A stretch of 64,000 nucleotides of DNA from Leptospira dzoumogneensis (GCF_004770895.1 NZ_RQHS01000015.1:62001-126000), one strand, 5' to 3'; positions 34,380 to 43,832 are shown, numbered from the stretch's first letter. Numbers and translations: made by a program. Notes: generated by a model not told the origin, from the sequence alone.

Positions 34380-35489
34380 CTATTCTACGACGACAGAGGA
34401 AGAAAATCCACTCCAGATTTTAGTGCCTAGGGCCTCTAATTTGCTTGGATAGGCCAAAGAGAATAGGATACCTCTGGTCCCTCTCAAATAAAATTTTTCC
34501 AAAATGATGATCTGACTTTTACGACCATCTTCTCCCACAAAATCGAAACTCGTTCTATATAGGTCCCCTTCTTTTTTGCGAAGATAATTCCATTCTCTCA
34601 TCGTCCTGGAATTGATCCCTCTGAGTGAATCCCATACAAGATAGTAATTTTGAGCGTTAAAGATAGAAGGATGAAAATGAAGTGTAGTTCCTACAGTGAA
34701 TACGATCCGATCCGGCCGAAAAAATAGGATCCCTTCGCTGCTCTTTCTATATTCTTTCTCCCAAGTAGAAGGTCCTCCTTCCACAGGAAAGTTTTGGTAG
34801 AATCTATGCACCTGCCAAAGATAATCCGAGTCTTCTCCGGAAAACTCTCTGTCCTCGTCCGGAAATAAATAAGTCAGATCGGGAGGGAGATCGAATGAAT
34901 ATGCAAAGTCTGAACTTCTGATCTTTAAAACTTCAGGAGTCCAGCAACCGAATGGATCCGTAAGTCTTTGTAATTCTTTTTCTTTATGAGAATATTGGTC
35001 TAAAAATTTTCCCAGAAGTTTTGCCGTTTTTTCATAACCTTCCGGTACCAGTTTTCCGTACCGCAAACGATAGCAGTACATAGAACCCCTGAGCAGGCGA
35101 ATTGCAGAATATGGATTTGCATGTTTTTGCAGACTTTCCGCCTCGCTATAATGCAGATCCAATTCTTGTCTGTTTGGAAACACTTCTTTGTAATTCCGGT
35201 CCAGGATCATCTCCACTTTTCCGTCTTTGTAAAAACGATAATTGCGGGATCTGGAGTCTGTTTTCCAAACATAATGAGCACTTAATCTAAATGCAGTCTG
35301 GAGTCTGTTATAAAGTAGTTCTTCCTTCTTTTCTTGGTCTGGAAACCAAGGCTGGCGAAGAAGTGGATCCACTTCTTGGGAAAAAATTGGCACAGCGAGA
35401 AAAGCGGCCGAAAACAGAAAAATAGTATATAATGATTTTATAATATAAAAGACATAGGCCTGCGGATACGCAGAAGAGGAAAATCTCAC
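34380..35489 (-). CDS. Exported protein of unknown function
   Basis: A 369-residue protein with an N-terminal signal (KSLYTIFLFSAAFLAVPIFS) and a predicted cut near SQE. The rest is rich in aromatic and charged residues (YVWKTDSRSRNYRFYKDGKV; FYQNFPVEGGPSTWEKEYRK) with no motif I recognise. The start is a GTG whose GTGA overlaps the radA stop. Alternative starts downstream would remove the signal. It is probably periplasmic. It lies between radA and a membrane protein gene, so it belongs to an operon that begins with DNA-repair and RNA-processing genes, but the functional link is not apparent. Confidence 0.75.
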   Translation of the reverse strand: MRFSSSAYPQAYVFYIIKSLYTIFLFSAAFLAVPIFSQEVDPLLRQPWFPDQEKKEELLYNRLQTAFRLSAHYVWKTDSRSRNYRFYKDGKVEMILDRNYKEVFPNRQELDLHYSEAESLQKHANPYSAIRLLRGSMYCYRLRYGKLVPEGYEKTAKLLGKFLDQYSHKEKELQRLTDPFGCWTPEVLKIRSSDFAYSFDLPPDLTYLFPDEDREFSGEDSDYLWQVHRFYQNFPVEGGPSTWEKEYRKSSEGILFFRPDRIVFTVGTTLHFHPSIFNAQNYYLVWDSLRGINSRTMREWNYLRKKEGDLYRTSFDFVGEDGRKSQIIILEKFYLRGTRGILFSLAYPSKLEALGTKIWSGFSSSVVVE

Positions 35490-36853
35490 TTGAACAGACC
35501 TTCTAACTCTCTTAATGCGCTTATCCCTACGATTTCCATTCCGGGGATTTTTTCCAGCTCTGCCAGATTTCCTTTGGGAAGAAAAACTGTTTCGATCCCT
35601 ACACCCTTCAGTTCTTTCAAACGAAGAGAAACTTGTCCAACGGACCGAACTTCTCCGGATAATCCTACTTCTCCAATGACAGCAAAACCTGATTGGACAG
35701 GTCTTTCCGTATAACTGGAAAGTATAGAAGCACAGATCGCAAGGTCGAGTGCGGGTTCGTCCACCTGAAGTCCTCCTGCCAGGTTTCCGAATATATCACA
35801 TTCCGATAATGTATGCCCTAAGTATTTTTCGATGACTGCGGCAAGTAGGATGAGTCTTCGAGTGTCCGGGCCTTCTGCCATTCTTCTTGCCTGAGAATAA
35901 TTGGTCCTGCTCACCAAGGCTTGGACCTCTACACTCAGGGCACGGCTTCCTTCTACAACCGAGCTGATGACAGAGCCGCTTTTTCCTTCTGTGAGGGAAC
36001 TGATAAACACTCTTTGTCTGTCTTTTACTTCTTTTAATCCGGATTCCAACATTTCAAAAACGGCAAGGTCCCCCACCGCGCCGAATCTGTTTTTTACGGC
36101 ACGAAGAAGTCTGAAATAATTCAGTTTGTCCCCTTCGAAGTACAATACCGTATCGACTAAATGTTCCAATACCTTAGGACCTGCAATCGCTCCGTCCTTA
36201 GTAATATGACCGGTCATTACGATAGGGATGCCGGTGCGCTTTGCAGTTTCTAGAAGCACCTGTGTACATTCTCTTAATTGTGTGACAGTACCTGCTTGGT
36301 TCGGAAGAGCTTCTCTTGTAAGAGTTTGGATAGAATCCACGAATACCAGATCGGGGGCGACATCCTCGATCATTGCGGAAATATTCTCCGCGTATGTTTC
36401 GGAGGAAAGAAGAAGGTTCTCTGATAGAACATTCATCCTTGCAGCTCTCAGTCCGACTTGGGCCGCAGATTCCTCGCCGGAGATGTATAATATTTTTCTT
36501 CCATTGGAGATCATACTTCTGCTGATCTCTAGGATGAGAGTGGACTTACCTACTCCAGGTTCTCCACCTACTAAAATTAAACTTCCAGGAACAAGTCCCC
36601 CGCCTAAAACCAAATCCAATTCGGAAAGACCTGAACTCAGACGTTTTGTATCATCCGAAGGAATGGAATCTATAGGAACAGGTTCTTTATAGACTGCGGA
36701 TTTTTTATAACTGGGAGTAGAAGAAAAACGATCTCCTCCCGATTCTTCTACAATCGTATTCCATTTACCGCAGGATTCACATTTACCTGCCCAACGGGAA
36801 AATTCCTGTCCGCAGGATTGGCAAAGAAAGACTTTGGAAATTTTCTTTTTCAA
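35486..36853 (-). CDS. radA: DNA repair protein RadA
   Basis: About 455 residues. RadA is a RecA-like ATPase that promotes branch migration in recombinational repair. A zinc finger CQSCGQEFSRWAGKCESCGKW (Cys 11, 14, 25, 28) is at the N-terminus. The Walker A is GGEPGVGKST, the RadA-specific KNRFG motif is present (VKNRFGAVGDLA), and the C-terminal Lon-like domain includes GLQVDEPALDLAICASILSS. The start proposed is TTG at 36853, whose TTGA overlaps the stop of the RNase D-like gene. It gives the usual family N-terminus; an ATG at 36910 would add 19 residues read from within that gene. Confidence 0.95.
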   Translation of the reverse strand: MKKKISKVFLCQSCGQEFSRWAGKCESCGKWNTIVEESGGDRFSSTPSYKKSAVYKEPVPIDSIPSDDTKRLSSGLSELDLVLGGGLVPGSLILVGGEPGVGKSTLILEISRSMISNGRKILYISGEESAAQVGLRAARMNVLSENLLLSSETYAENISAMIEDVAPDLVFVDSIQTLTREALPNQAGTVTQLRECTQVLLETAKRTGIPIVMTGHITKDGAIAGPKVLEHLVDTVLYFEGDKLNYFRLLRAVKNRFGAVGDLAVFEMLESGLKEVKDRQRVFISSLTEGKSGSVISSVVEGSRALSVEVQALVSRTNYSQARRMAEGPDTRRLILLAAVIEKYLGHTLSECDIFGNLAGGLQVDEPALDLAICASILSSYTERPVQSGFAVIGEVGLSGEVRSVGQVSLRLKELKGVGIETVFLPKGNLAELEKIPGMEIVGISALRELEGLFK

Positions 36854-37488
36854 TGTTCGAATAAATTCTCCATTTGGAGCCAATCGATCTGATTGAATAC
36901 GGGAAGACATTGGAAAGCCTCTTGAGCGAGTTCATATCTTCCTTCTCGGATCAATATCTGAGTGAGTTTTTGGGAAAGAGAGATCAGGAACAGAACATCA
37001 CCCGATGCATATTCAATCTGATCCTTAGTTAAACTTTGAGCTCCCCAATCGGAAGACTGATTTTTTTTGTCCAAGGTCTCGTCGAAAAATTCTCTGATAA
37101 TATCTTTCAGACCATGTCTGTCCGTATAAGTGCGCGCAAGTTTGGATCCGATCTTCGTGCAAAAAATTCCCTTAGTCAAAATCCCAAGTCTGTATCTTAA
37201 GAACAGAGTATCCATACGAGCGAAATGGAATACTTTGATAATATCAGGATTTTCGAATAATTTTTTGAGCAGAGGAGCCTCAGTTTGGTTGGGCAGAATT
37301 TGCACCAGGCTCACCCTATTTTTGGAATCGCAGATCTGGACCACGCAAAGACGATCTCTTCTCGGATTTAAACCCATCATTTCGCAATCCACAGCCAAAT
37401 GATCATCTTCTGAATATTCTTTGAATCTCTCTTCGGAAAGATCTCCCGGAAAAAGATCCGGTTTATTGTTCGCGCGGTTAGATGCCAT
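36850..37488 (-). CDS. RNase D-like 3'-5' exonuclease
   Basis: About 212 residues, DEDD exonuclease domain without the HRDC domains of full-length RNase D. Catalytic residues are visible: AVDCEMMGLNP gives Asp and Glu, FHFARMD the second Asp, and YASGDVLFL the last Asp with a nearby Tyr (DEDDy). It probably trims stable RNA 3' ends such as tRNA. The ATG at 37488 is preferred. A GTG at 37545 would add 19 residues with no family similarity, and neither has a strong ribosome-binding site. radA is translationally coupled downstream. The divergent gene on the other side encodes a glycosidase. Confidence 0.88.
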   Translation of the reverse strand: MASNRANNKPDLFPGDLSEERFKEYSEDDHLAVDCEMMGLNPRRDRLCVVQICDSKNRVSLVQILPNQTEAPLLKKLFENPDIIKVFHFARMDTLFLRYRLGILTKGIFCTKIGSKLARTYTDRHGLKDIIREFFDETLDKKNQSSDWGAQSLTKDQIEYASGDVLFLISLSQKLTQILIREGRYELAQEAFQCLPVFNQIDWLQMENLFEH

Positions 37489-37594
37489 AAAGCCAAAATA
37501 ATCGAATAGGATCTCAGGTCCGCAAGAAAAGTCCGGCCTCTCCACCGGTTTTTTTCCTTTTCTATCTTTCGAATCAGTAAACCATCGTCCTAGA

Positions 37595-39520
37595 ATGAAA
37601 GCAGTTTTGCGAACCCGTATCTATGAAGAAGAACAAAAGTCTCAGTTTGAGTTCCCGGTAGGAAGATCCGAGACCAAGAGCGATTGCGGGAATTATAAGT
37701 TTTCCTTTAAATTAGTCAAATCCCCGGGAAAATCCACGTATGCTCCCGTTTTAGAATGGATCGCGGAAAGAAGACCTCCTGCAGGTTTGGAACTATTGAC
37801 CTTCGAGTGGGAACTTCCTTCTCATGGGATCAAAGAAGGTAAAATTTTCAGACATGGATACCAATCCTGGAGTCTTTCCGCTGCTGAAAATTTAGAAGAC
37901 GCGGATATTTCTCCTAAATTAGGATTTTTGCAATTCTCCCAAGAAAATATTTATTCCGAACATGCGGGAGAAGAAGGTAACTGGATCTCGGAAGCCTACG
38001 TTATCCTTTTACCTAAAAACGAAGACTCTAAATTTTTTGCAGGAGCCGTTTCCAAAGGAGAAGAAGGAGTTAAGTTTAAAATTTTAACCTCTCCTTCTTC
38101 CAAAAAGACAACTGATGATTTTTTCAAAGGGGATATTCGAGTCGTATATGATTTCTTCCGATTCGAAGATTTTAAAGGAAATAAACTTCCGCTCACTCAG
38201 ATCAGAATTTCCAAATTCACAGGCGACGAAGCCATCTTTATCAAAAATTATTTCGCCGAACTTGCAAAAAATCTAAAAGTAAAACTTCCGGAAACTCAGG
38301 TGCCAACCGGCTGGTGTTCTTGGTATCATTATTATACCAAAATTTCAGAGAAGATCATTTTACAAAATTTGAAAGAGCTTAGATCCAAAAACCTAGGACT
38401 AAAAGTTTTTCAAATAGATGATGGTTACCAAGCAGAAATAGGAGACTGGTTAGAAACAAACGATCGTTTTCCAGGCGGAATGGGTTTACTTGCAGAAGCG
38501 GTCCGTTCCGAAAAATTAATCCCTGGGATCTGGCTTGCTCCATTTTTAGTTCGTAAAAAATCCAAATTTTTCCAAAAATTTCCGGAGGCCGTTTTAAAAG
38601 ACAGGGACGGAAATCCGGTGCCCGCACTTTGGAATCCGAACTGGGGAGTGGATTATACGTATAGTTTGGATGTGACCCACCCTGCTTCCAAAGAATTTTT
38701 AGCCACAGTTTTCAAAACGATAGTAAAAGAATACGGATACAAATATCTAAAACTGGACTTCTTGTATTCAGCATTGCTGCCCGGCTGGACTTACGATCGC
38801 AGCCTATCGCCTCATACTCGTTACGCGGAAGCCATCAAGTTTATCCGAAAGGTAGTCGGAAAAGATATATTCATTCTAGGTTGCGGGGCGCCAATGCTTC
38901 CTTCTATCGGACTATTCGATGCGATGAGAATTTCCTGTGACGTGGCACCTTTCTGGTATAGAGAAAAATCCAGGATCCTAGTAAAAGACAGGAACGGACT
39001 CTGCACTGAAAGAGCGCTAATCAATGATATTACCAGAGCTTCTATGCATAGAACACTTTGGCTGAATGATCCGGATTGCCTATTGGTTCGTAAAAAGAAA
39101 AACAGCATGACGGAAGCCCAGACAAAGATCATGGCAAGTATCATGTCCGTATCCGGAGGAATGTTATTCGTATCTGATGATCTTTCCCTGGTGAATGAAG
39201 ACAGACTCGAATTATTACAAAAAAGTTTAACACTCCAATCCAAATGTAGAGGTAAAACTCCTCTTCCTGTGGGACTTGGGACCGAATTTTTCCCGAGCGC
39301 TCTATACAATCCTTCCGGTTATTTAGGAATTTGGAATCCAAGCGACGAGAAGAAGGAGATCTCACTTTCCTTATTCTTCCCTTGGGACAAAAAGAATTCC
39401 ATAGATTATTGGACCGGAAAAAGGCCCGACTCTTTAGAGATAGATTCCCGCAAAAAAATTCTTAAAATTGAAATGGAACCTTGGTCCACAGTGGTCCTAC
39501 ATTCCGGAAAACAAAGTTGA
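37595..39520 (+). CDS. GH36-family alpha-galactosidase-like glycosidase
   Basis: A 641-residue glycoside hydrolase of family 36 (clan GH-D). The N-terminal beta domain is followed by the barrel: VPTGWCSWYHYYTKISEKII near 245, KVFQIDDGYQ, IPGIWLAPF, YKYLKLDFLY with the likely nucleophile Asp, and MRISCDVAPFWY with the likely acid/base Asp. No signal peptide is seen, so it is probably cytoplasmic. It may cleave alpha-galactosides or remodel glycoconjugates; sugar use as a carbon source would be odd for an organism that lives on fatty acids, so a glycolipid or glycan role is possible. A small lipoprotein gene begins 86 bases later. Substrate unknown. Confidence 0.9.
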   Translation: MKAVLRTRIYEEEQKSQFEFPVGRSETKSDCGNYKFSFKLVKSPGKSTYAPVLEWIAERRPPAGLELLTFEWELPSHGIKEGKIFRHGYQSWSLSAAENLEDADISPKLGFLQFSQENIYSEHAGEEGNWISEAYVILLPKNEDSKFFAGAVSKGEEGVKFKILTSPSSKKTTDDFFKGDIRVVYDFFRFEDFKGNKLPLTQIRISKFTGDEAIFIKNYFAELAKNLKVKLPETQVPTGWCSWYHYYTKISEKIILQNLKELRSKNLGLKVFQIDDGYQAEIGDWLETNDRFPGGMGLLAEAVRSEKLIPGIWLAPFLVRKKSKFFQKFPEAVLKDRDGNPVPALWNPNWGVDYTYSLDVTHPASKEFLATVFKTIVKEYGYKYLKLDFLYSALLPGWTYDRSLSPHTRYAEAIKFIRKVVGKDIFILGCGAPMLPSIGLFDAMRISCDVAPFWYREKSRILVKDRNGLCTERALINDITRASMHRTLWLNDPDCLLVRKKKNSMTEAQTKIMASIMSVSGGMLFVSDDLSLVNEDRLELLQKSLTLQSKCRGKTPLPVGLGTEFFPSALYNPSGYLGIWNPSDEKKEISLSLFFPWDKKNSIDYWTGKRPDSLEIDSRKKILKIEMEPWSTVVLHSGKQS

Positions 39521-39606
39521 CTCTTACTGAATTCAAGAAGAGAATAGGCGCGAACGTGTCAGAAACTTTCTTCCAAAATTCGGAAGACCAAAGGCGAGGT
39601 ACATCA

Positions 39607-40068
39607 ATGAAATTTTTTCACAAAATTATGGGAACAGGCTTACTTACATTCGGTATCCTACTCTCCCAAAATTGTTTTATAGATTCCATTTCAAATTCAC
39701 TTTCTAAATCTTCGGATTCACTACAAAGTATTTCTAATGCTGTGGTCTCCGTAGTTTCTTCCGTTTCCTCTTCTTCCAAAGACGAGGCAGCAGAAAAGAA
39801 AGGATATAAAAGAGATGTGGAAAATCTAACCGCATTCTATTTACAAACCGGATCCACTCGTTCTTCTGAATTTGAATCCGACCTGGCGGAACTTGCTTCT
39901 AAAAACGGAGTGATCAACTGGAAAAATTCCGAAAGCACTTATGTTTCCATCGGAAGAGGACTTAAAAAGGCAGGAGTAAGCGAAGAAGGTTTTAAAAATT
40001 TTGCGGCAAACGTAAACTTCAAACCTGAGGTCGCAAAAGCTCTGGAAAGAGGCTATCTTTCCCTCTAA
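39607..40068 (+). CDS. Small lipoprotein, Leptospira type
   Basis: A 153-residue lipoprotein; signal MKFFHKIMGTGLLTFGILLS then QNC, with Cys23. Residues 25-65 are a low-complexity Ser/Val-rich stretch (SISNAVVSVVSSVSSSSKDE). The C-terminal 80 residues form a small helical domain (VENLTAFYLQ, ASKNGVINWK, SEEGFKNFAANVNFK). It resembles lipoproteins common in Leptospira, but I cannot assign a named family with confidence. The start at 39607 has GAGGT upstream; a longer frame reaching into the glycosidase gene is unlikely. The Lnb-like gene follows after 1 base and is probably co-translated. Confidence 0.82.
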   Translation: MKFFHKIMGTGLLTFGILLSQNCFIDSISNSLSKSSDSLQSISNAVVSVVSSVSSSSKDEAAEKKGYKRDVENLTAFYLQTGSTRSSEFESDLAELASKNGVINWKNSESTYVSIGRGLKKAGVSEEGFKNFAANVNFKPEVAKALERGYLSL

Positions 40069-40069
40069 T

Positions 40070-41926
40070 TTGAGATTACGCGTGTGCAAGCGGTCGGCGA
40101 TCGGCCGCTTTCTTCTATTCTTTTTACTTCTCCCCTTTTCTATCCATTCTCAAGAAGTTTATATAGATTTTATCTATGTGGATGCAAATACCGGGCAATC
40201 CAGCGGCGGACATTCCGCACTTAGGTTCGATGATACAGTCATCCATTTCCAATACTATCCCGACGAAATATTCAGAGTAGTCCGAGAATCCTACGAAAGA
40301 TTTTCCTATTCTTATAATACTTACTCCAATCGAACCAGTAAGATAGCAAGAGTAGCAATCTCGGAAAAAGATCTAGACAAGATCAGGACCGGTTTTGAAA
40401 AACTGGCTCTGATACAATTCAAACATATTAAAAATTTAGGATCTATTAGAGCGGATGTACAATTCCTAAAAGAGATCATCAGACCGGAAAAGAATATCAG
40501 AATTAGGACATTCGGTTATTTCAAAAAAGAAGAAGTAGCCGAATCCACTTTTGCTTTAAAGGAAGAATTAAACTCTGGATTAGGAAAAGGCTGGCTCGGA
40601 AAGGCCCGGAGCCGGATCAAAAATGAATTAAACTCAGCATACTCCGAAGGAAAATTTGCGGCGTTTACCGAAGCGCCTGCCGTCCAAAACGGGATCTATC
40701 CATTTTATAAAGAAGGGATTTCTTCCTGGTTTTTACCCAGGCTCGAAAAACTATCCGTTTTAGAGATCCTGGATCTAGGATATTCATTGGACCCGGAAAC
40801 AATCTTTCTTTCTTCAGGCAAACCACTCAGCGAAGAAGAAAAAGGTAAACTGATCTCATTACGAGATTCGCTCAAATATTCCATCCTAGAACTGATCAAA
40901 GAAGAAAATTCAAACTGGGGTCATAGCGTATTAGTCAACCTGGCCAGATTTTTAGTTTTGGAAAAGAGTATAAAAGAGGGTAAATTATACTTCTTAGTCA
41001 CTTTTCCTGAATCAGTTTCTCAGATCAGACCTACCACCTGGTCCAAAGACAAAAAAGGAGTAGAAGCAAGTTCGGATCTATTATTAGAAGCTTCTAAAAC
41101 TTTCAGAGAAGAAAGAGTAAAATCCGAAAATCTCACGGAAGAAAATTATCTCACCTGGGAAGATTTAGAGAATAGGGACTGGGAATTGAGAACAGGATTG
41201 AGTAGAGGGATCTCCATCCGAAATACATTCGATAGACTTTCTCCGGATCTGTCCGGAAATTTTGTATTTTCTTTTCCGGCTCCAGAGGCCGAGCTGATCT
41301 CAGAATATCTGAACCGTTCAGAAAAAGAAGAAGAAACATATTATGAGAATTTAAAACGCTTTTATACTTTCAAGCTGATCACCAAAAACTGCACTTCTGA
41401 AATTTTTGATTCTTTAGAATTTATACTAAACGAAAAAGAATATGAAACCGTTCTTGGAAAAAGAATAGATCCACATTCTTCTCTCACTTTTATCCCGTTT
41501 ATCGCTTACGATTCCATCACCGAAAAATGGAAGGTAAAAGAAGAAACTATGGAGCTTTCTCACAGGAAAGTCGCTTTGGAACAATTATACGAATCGAATC
41601 CCAAATGGAAAACATATCTAAAAGAATCCAATGTTTTCAGCTCCAGTATCTACAGAACCAATCCGGATGATCCTTCCTTTGTATTTTTTACGGACGATGT
41701 TATTTTACTCAGACCGATTTATGGGATCGTAAATTTAGGCTGGGGAATCGGAAATTTTACTTTGGGGATATTCACTAGTCCATTCGATAAAGGCAAAAGA
41801 GCCCAAAACGGTTTGAACTCGGTATTCTTCTCTTTACCTGAATTAGTATTTTTCAATATTCGAAAAGGTACGTTTCCGAATGCAAAACCGGATCGATCAG
41901 AAAAGAAATTAGAGTCTCAGAAGTAG
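40070..41926 (+). CDS. DUF4105 / Lnb-type periplasmic protein
   Basis: A 618-residue exported protein with signal GRFLLFFLLLPFSIHSQ. The mature protein starts with a DUF4105 domain (Pfam Lnb N-terminal periplasmic domain): GQSSGGHSALRFDDTVIHFQ with His48, and far downstream LITKNCTSEIFDSL with the matching Cys. The pair fits the papain-like His/Cys active site of the family. In Bacteroides, Lnb N-acylates lipoproteins; whether this protein does so is not known. The start is TTG at 40070, one base after the preceding stop; a GTG at 40082 is possible. Its 3' end overlaps the convergent RsbU-type gene by 18 bases. Being next to a lipoprotein gene is suggestive but may be chance. Confidence 0.82.
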   Translation: MRLRVCKRSAIGRFLLFFLLLPFSIHSQEVYIDFIYVDANTGQSSGGHSALRFDDTVIHFQYYPDEIFRVVRESYERFSYSYNTYSNRTSKIARVAISEKDLDKIRTGFEKLALIQFKHIKNLGSIRADVQFLKEIIRPEKNIRIRTFGYFKKEEVAESTFALKEELNSGLGKGWLGKARSRIKNELNSAYSEGKFAAFTEAPAVQNGIYPFYKEGISSWFLPRLEKLSVLEILDLGYSLDPETIFLSSGKPLSEEEKGKLISLRDSLKYSILELIKEENSNWGHSVLVNLARFLVLEKSIKEGKLYFLVTFPESVSQIRPTTWSKDKKGVEASSDLLLEASKTFREERVKSENLTEENYLTWEDLENRDWELRTGLSRGISIRNTFDRLSPDLSGNFVFSFPAPEAELISEYLNRSEKEEETYYENLKRFYTFKLITKNCTSEIFDSLEFILNEKEYETVLGKRIDPHSSLTFIPFIAYDSITEKWKVKEETMELSHRKVALEQLYESNPKWKTYLKESNVFSSSIYRTNPDDPSFVFFTDDVILLRPIYGIVNLGWGIGNFTLGIFTSPFDKGKRAQNGLNSVFFSLPELVFFNIRKGTFPNAKPDRSEKKLESQK

Positions 41927-43012
41927 ATAACTGGAATCGTCCCTGAATTCTCTGGTAGGTAAACTTACTTTACTAAAAGTGCGGATCGCTTCTTGGTAAT
42001 CTTCTATACTTAAACCTTTTTTACGGACCTCTTCCAGTTCTTTGAATAGAGGACTAGAGAGGCTGTTTAATAGTCCGTCACTGTATAAGAACAAAACATC
42101 ACCTGACTCGTAAGAGATCTCGTGAGATTCGAATTCCAATGCATCCATGATCCCAAGTAATTGTCCTGATTTTTCATTCAGAAGTTTTTGTCCGGCAGCC
42201 TGGTATAGAACAGGGAAAGGATGACCTCCTCTCGCATATTGGATCGTCTTTTTTTCCAGATCGATCACCGCAACTGCAGCAGTTAAACTATGAGTTCCTA
42301 TCTCTTGGGAAAGTTCCAAGTTCATTCTTTTCAGAACATTAGAAGGGTCCTGGCTTTCTTTATAAGCTTCTCTTGCGATGCTTGTCATTAGAAGTCCGAT
42401 CAGTCCGGAAGTCACTCCGTGATCCTCTATATCTCCAAGCAGGACCATTACCTTATTCCCAATTTTAGAAAGAACATAAAAGTCCCCGCTCACGAAAGAA
42501 GCAGGAGTATTGTCCACTGCAACTTCCAAAGGAGAGATCACCGGAACGGAGAGGATCTTTTTTTGGATCTTAGAAGCAAGTCTTAGATCTCTAAGTATAT
42601 TTTCATCCCTCGCTTCCTTCTCCTTTAGCAAAGTATAATAATCCAATGCTCTTTGGACCGCGATACGGACTGTCTGGAGAGAAAACGGTTTTAAAAGAAA
42701 ATCGGAAGCCTTATGAGTGAGAGAAGTCACCACATTATTGATATCCCTTTCTCCGGTCATCATGATGACCTGGGTGGCAGGATTCAAATTTTTGAAATAA
42801 GGTAGGACGTCCAACCCGCTTGTTTTAGGCATGTGGATGTCCAGGAAGACGATAGGATTGGTTTCTTTTTCGAAATATTCCTTACCCTTCTCCACTGAAT
42901 CAAAAAAAGTAGAATTGTAACCTAGTTTGGAGAGAAGAATTTCCAGGGCTTCTCCTACGTCCCGATCGTCGTCTATGATTAGAATTTCAGGTTTAATCGT
43001 AATTGATGTCAT
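41909..43012 (-). CDS. Response regulator with PP2C/RsbU-type phosphatase output
   Basis: A 367-residue protein. A receiver domain is at about 9-125: ILIIDDDRDVGEALEILLSK has the acidic pocket, PIVFLDIHMPKTSGLDVLPY the phosphoacceptor Asp, and DFLLKPF the conserved Lys. A short helix linker is followed by a SpoIIE/RsbU PP2C domain (about 150-367) with SGDFYVLSKIGNKVMVLLGD, GHPFPVLYQAAG and DVLFLYSDGLLNS. Such proteins dephosphorylate STAS antagonists when a sensor kinase phosphorylates the receiver. Two STAS proteins are encoded elsewhere in the window. It is 1 base after the unknown 271-residue gene and is probably last in a three-gene operon with the HDAC-like gene. Confidence 0.93.
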   Translation of the reverse strand: MTSITIKPEILIIDDDRDVGEALEILLSKLGYNSTFFDSVEKGKEYFEKETNPIVFLDIHMPKTSGLDVLPYFKNLNPATQVIMMTGERDINNVVTSLTHKASDFLLKPFSLQTVRIAVQRALDYYTLLKEKEARDENILRDLRLASKIQKKILSVPVISPLEVAVDNTPASFVSGDFYVLSKIGNKVMVLLGDIEDHGVTSGLIGLLMTSIAREAYKESQDPSNVLKRMNLELSQEIGTHSLTAAVAVIDLEKKTIQYARGGHPFPVLYQAAGQKLLNEKSGQLLGIMDALEFESHEISYESGDVLFLYSDGLLNSLSSPLFKELEEVRKKGLSIEDYQEAIRTFSKVSLPTREFRDDSSYLLLRL

Positions 43013-43828
43013 CTAATCGATCCTAGAAAATTCCCTGGTCTCGGAAATTCTGGCAACCATAGAATCATACTGTTCGTCAAACAAGGATTTTTCGAGGTAC
43101 GGATTGGTCGCGGACACCATTTCTCCGTAACTCCAAGAGTATACTGCAGAGGTCTGGTTATCTAAAATTTTTCCGGAATGGATGGCACCGGAGAGAGATC
43201 TCAGATTTTCTTTTTTAAAACATCTGAGCAGCGCCCTAAATTCTCCCTCTTTTTCAGGAGATAAGTATCTGAAATTTTTATGAAATAAAACCGCGTCGTG
43301 AAAATATTCGGGAATATTAAAAGCTCCTGCTGCTCCGATTTTTCCGGAAAGTAAACGGATAAAAGAAGTGATCTCGTTCATTATATTCAGGCCCGGATAC
43401 TCTTGGCCTTCGAATAATTTTTTCTTTTCTCCCAATTTTCCGAGCCTTACGTTTTGGCTTAAAAGCCAATCGATATAGATCATCGGAAAGGATTCGTTTA
43501 TCTTTTTGAAAAGGAAGTCCGAAAACTTCAAACGCATATGGACTAAAATTTCGTTCTCTTCCGTTTTGATATAGATACGATTATCTACTTCTGAAATTCC
43601 ATGGATCTCTAATTTAGTTTTTTGAAATCCTCGAAACTGCAACATTTCGAACATTCCGGATTGTTCCAAAAGTTCGTGCACTTCCTTAGCGGAGAATCGA
43701 TTGAATAGTGTATCTTCTATCCCTAAATGTGTTTTGAATTCCCTGTTTACGTCTATGAGGCCTAATGCCTCTGGATCGATATAACTCTGACCCGATGTGG
43801 ATTTATCTGAACCGGAAAATATACTCAT
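43013..43828 (-). CDS. Protein of unknown function between HDAC-like and RsbU-type genes
   Basis: A 271-residue soluble protein that I do not recognise. No signal or membrane helix is visible. Its N-terminus is Ser/Gly-rich (GSDKSTSGQS), followed by mixed alpha/beta sequence with many aromatic residues. Segments such as IYIKTEENEILVHMRLKFSD suggest a beta-rich domain at about 80-125, and the second half is helical. The stop adjoins the start of the response regulator gene and 4 bases separate its start from the HDAC-like stop, so the three are co-expressed. It may be a partner or input of the phosphatase regulator. That is inference from position. Confidence 0.8.
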   Translation of the reverse strand: MSIFSGSDKSTSGQSYIDPEALGLIDVNREFKTHLGIEDTLFNRFSAKEVHELLEQSGMFEMLQFRGFQKTKLEIHGISEVDNRIYIKTEENEILVHMRLKFSDFLFKKINESFPMIYIDWLLSQNVRLGKLGEKKKLFEGQEYPGLNIMNEITSFIRLLSGKIGAAGAFNIPEYFHDAVLFHKNFRYLSPEKEGEFRALLRCFKKENLRSLSGAIHSGKILDNQTSAVYSWSYGEMVSATNPYLEKSLFDEQYDSMVARISETREFSRID

Positions 43829-43832
43829 GTAA

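Noticed and set aside
36228..36692. Plus-strand open frame of 154 codons
   Set aside because: It is antisense to radA, whose motifs are intact; no family resemblance.
38821..39309. Minus-strand open frame of 162 codons
   Set aside because: It is antisense to the GH36 catalytic region and shows no coding features of its own.
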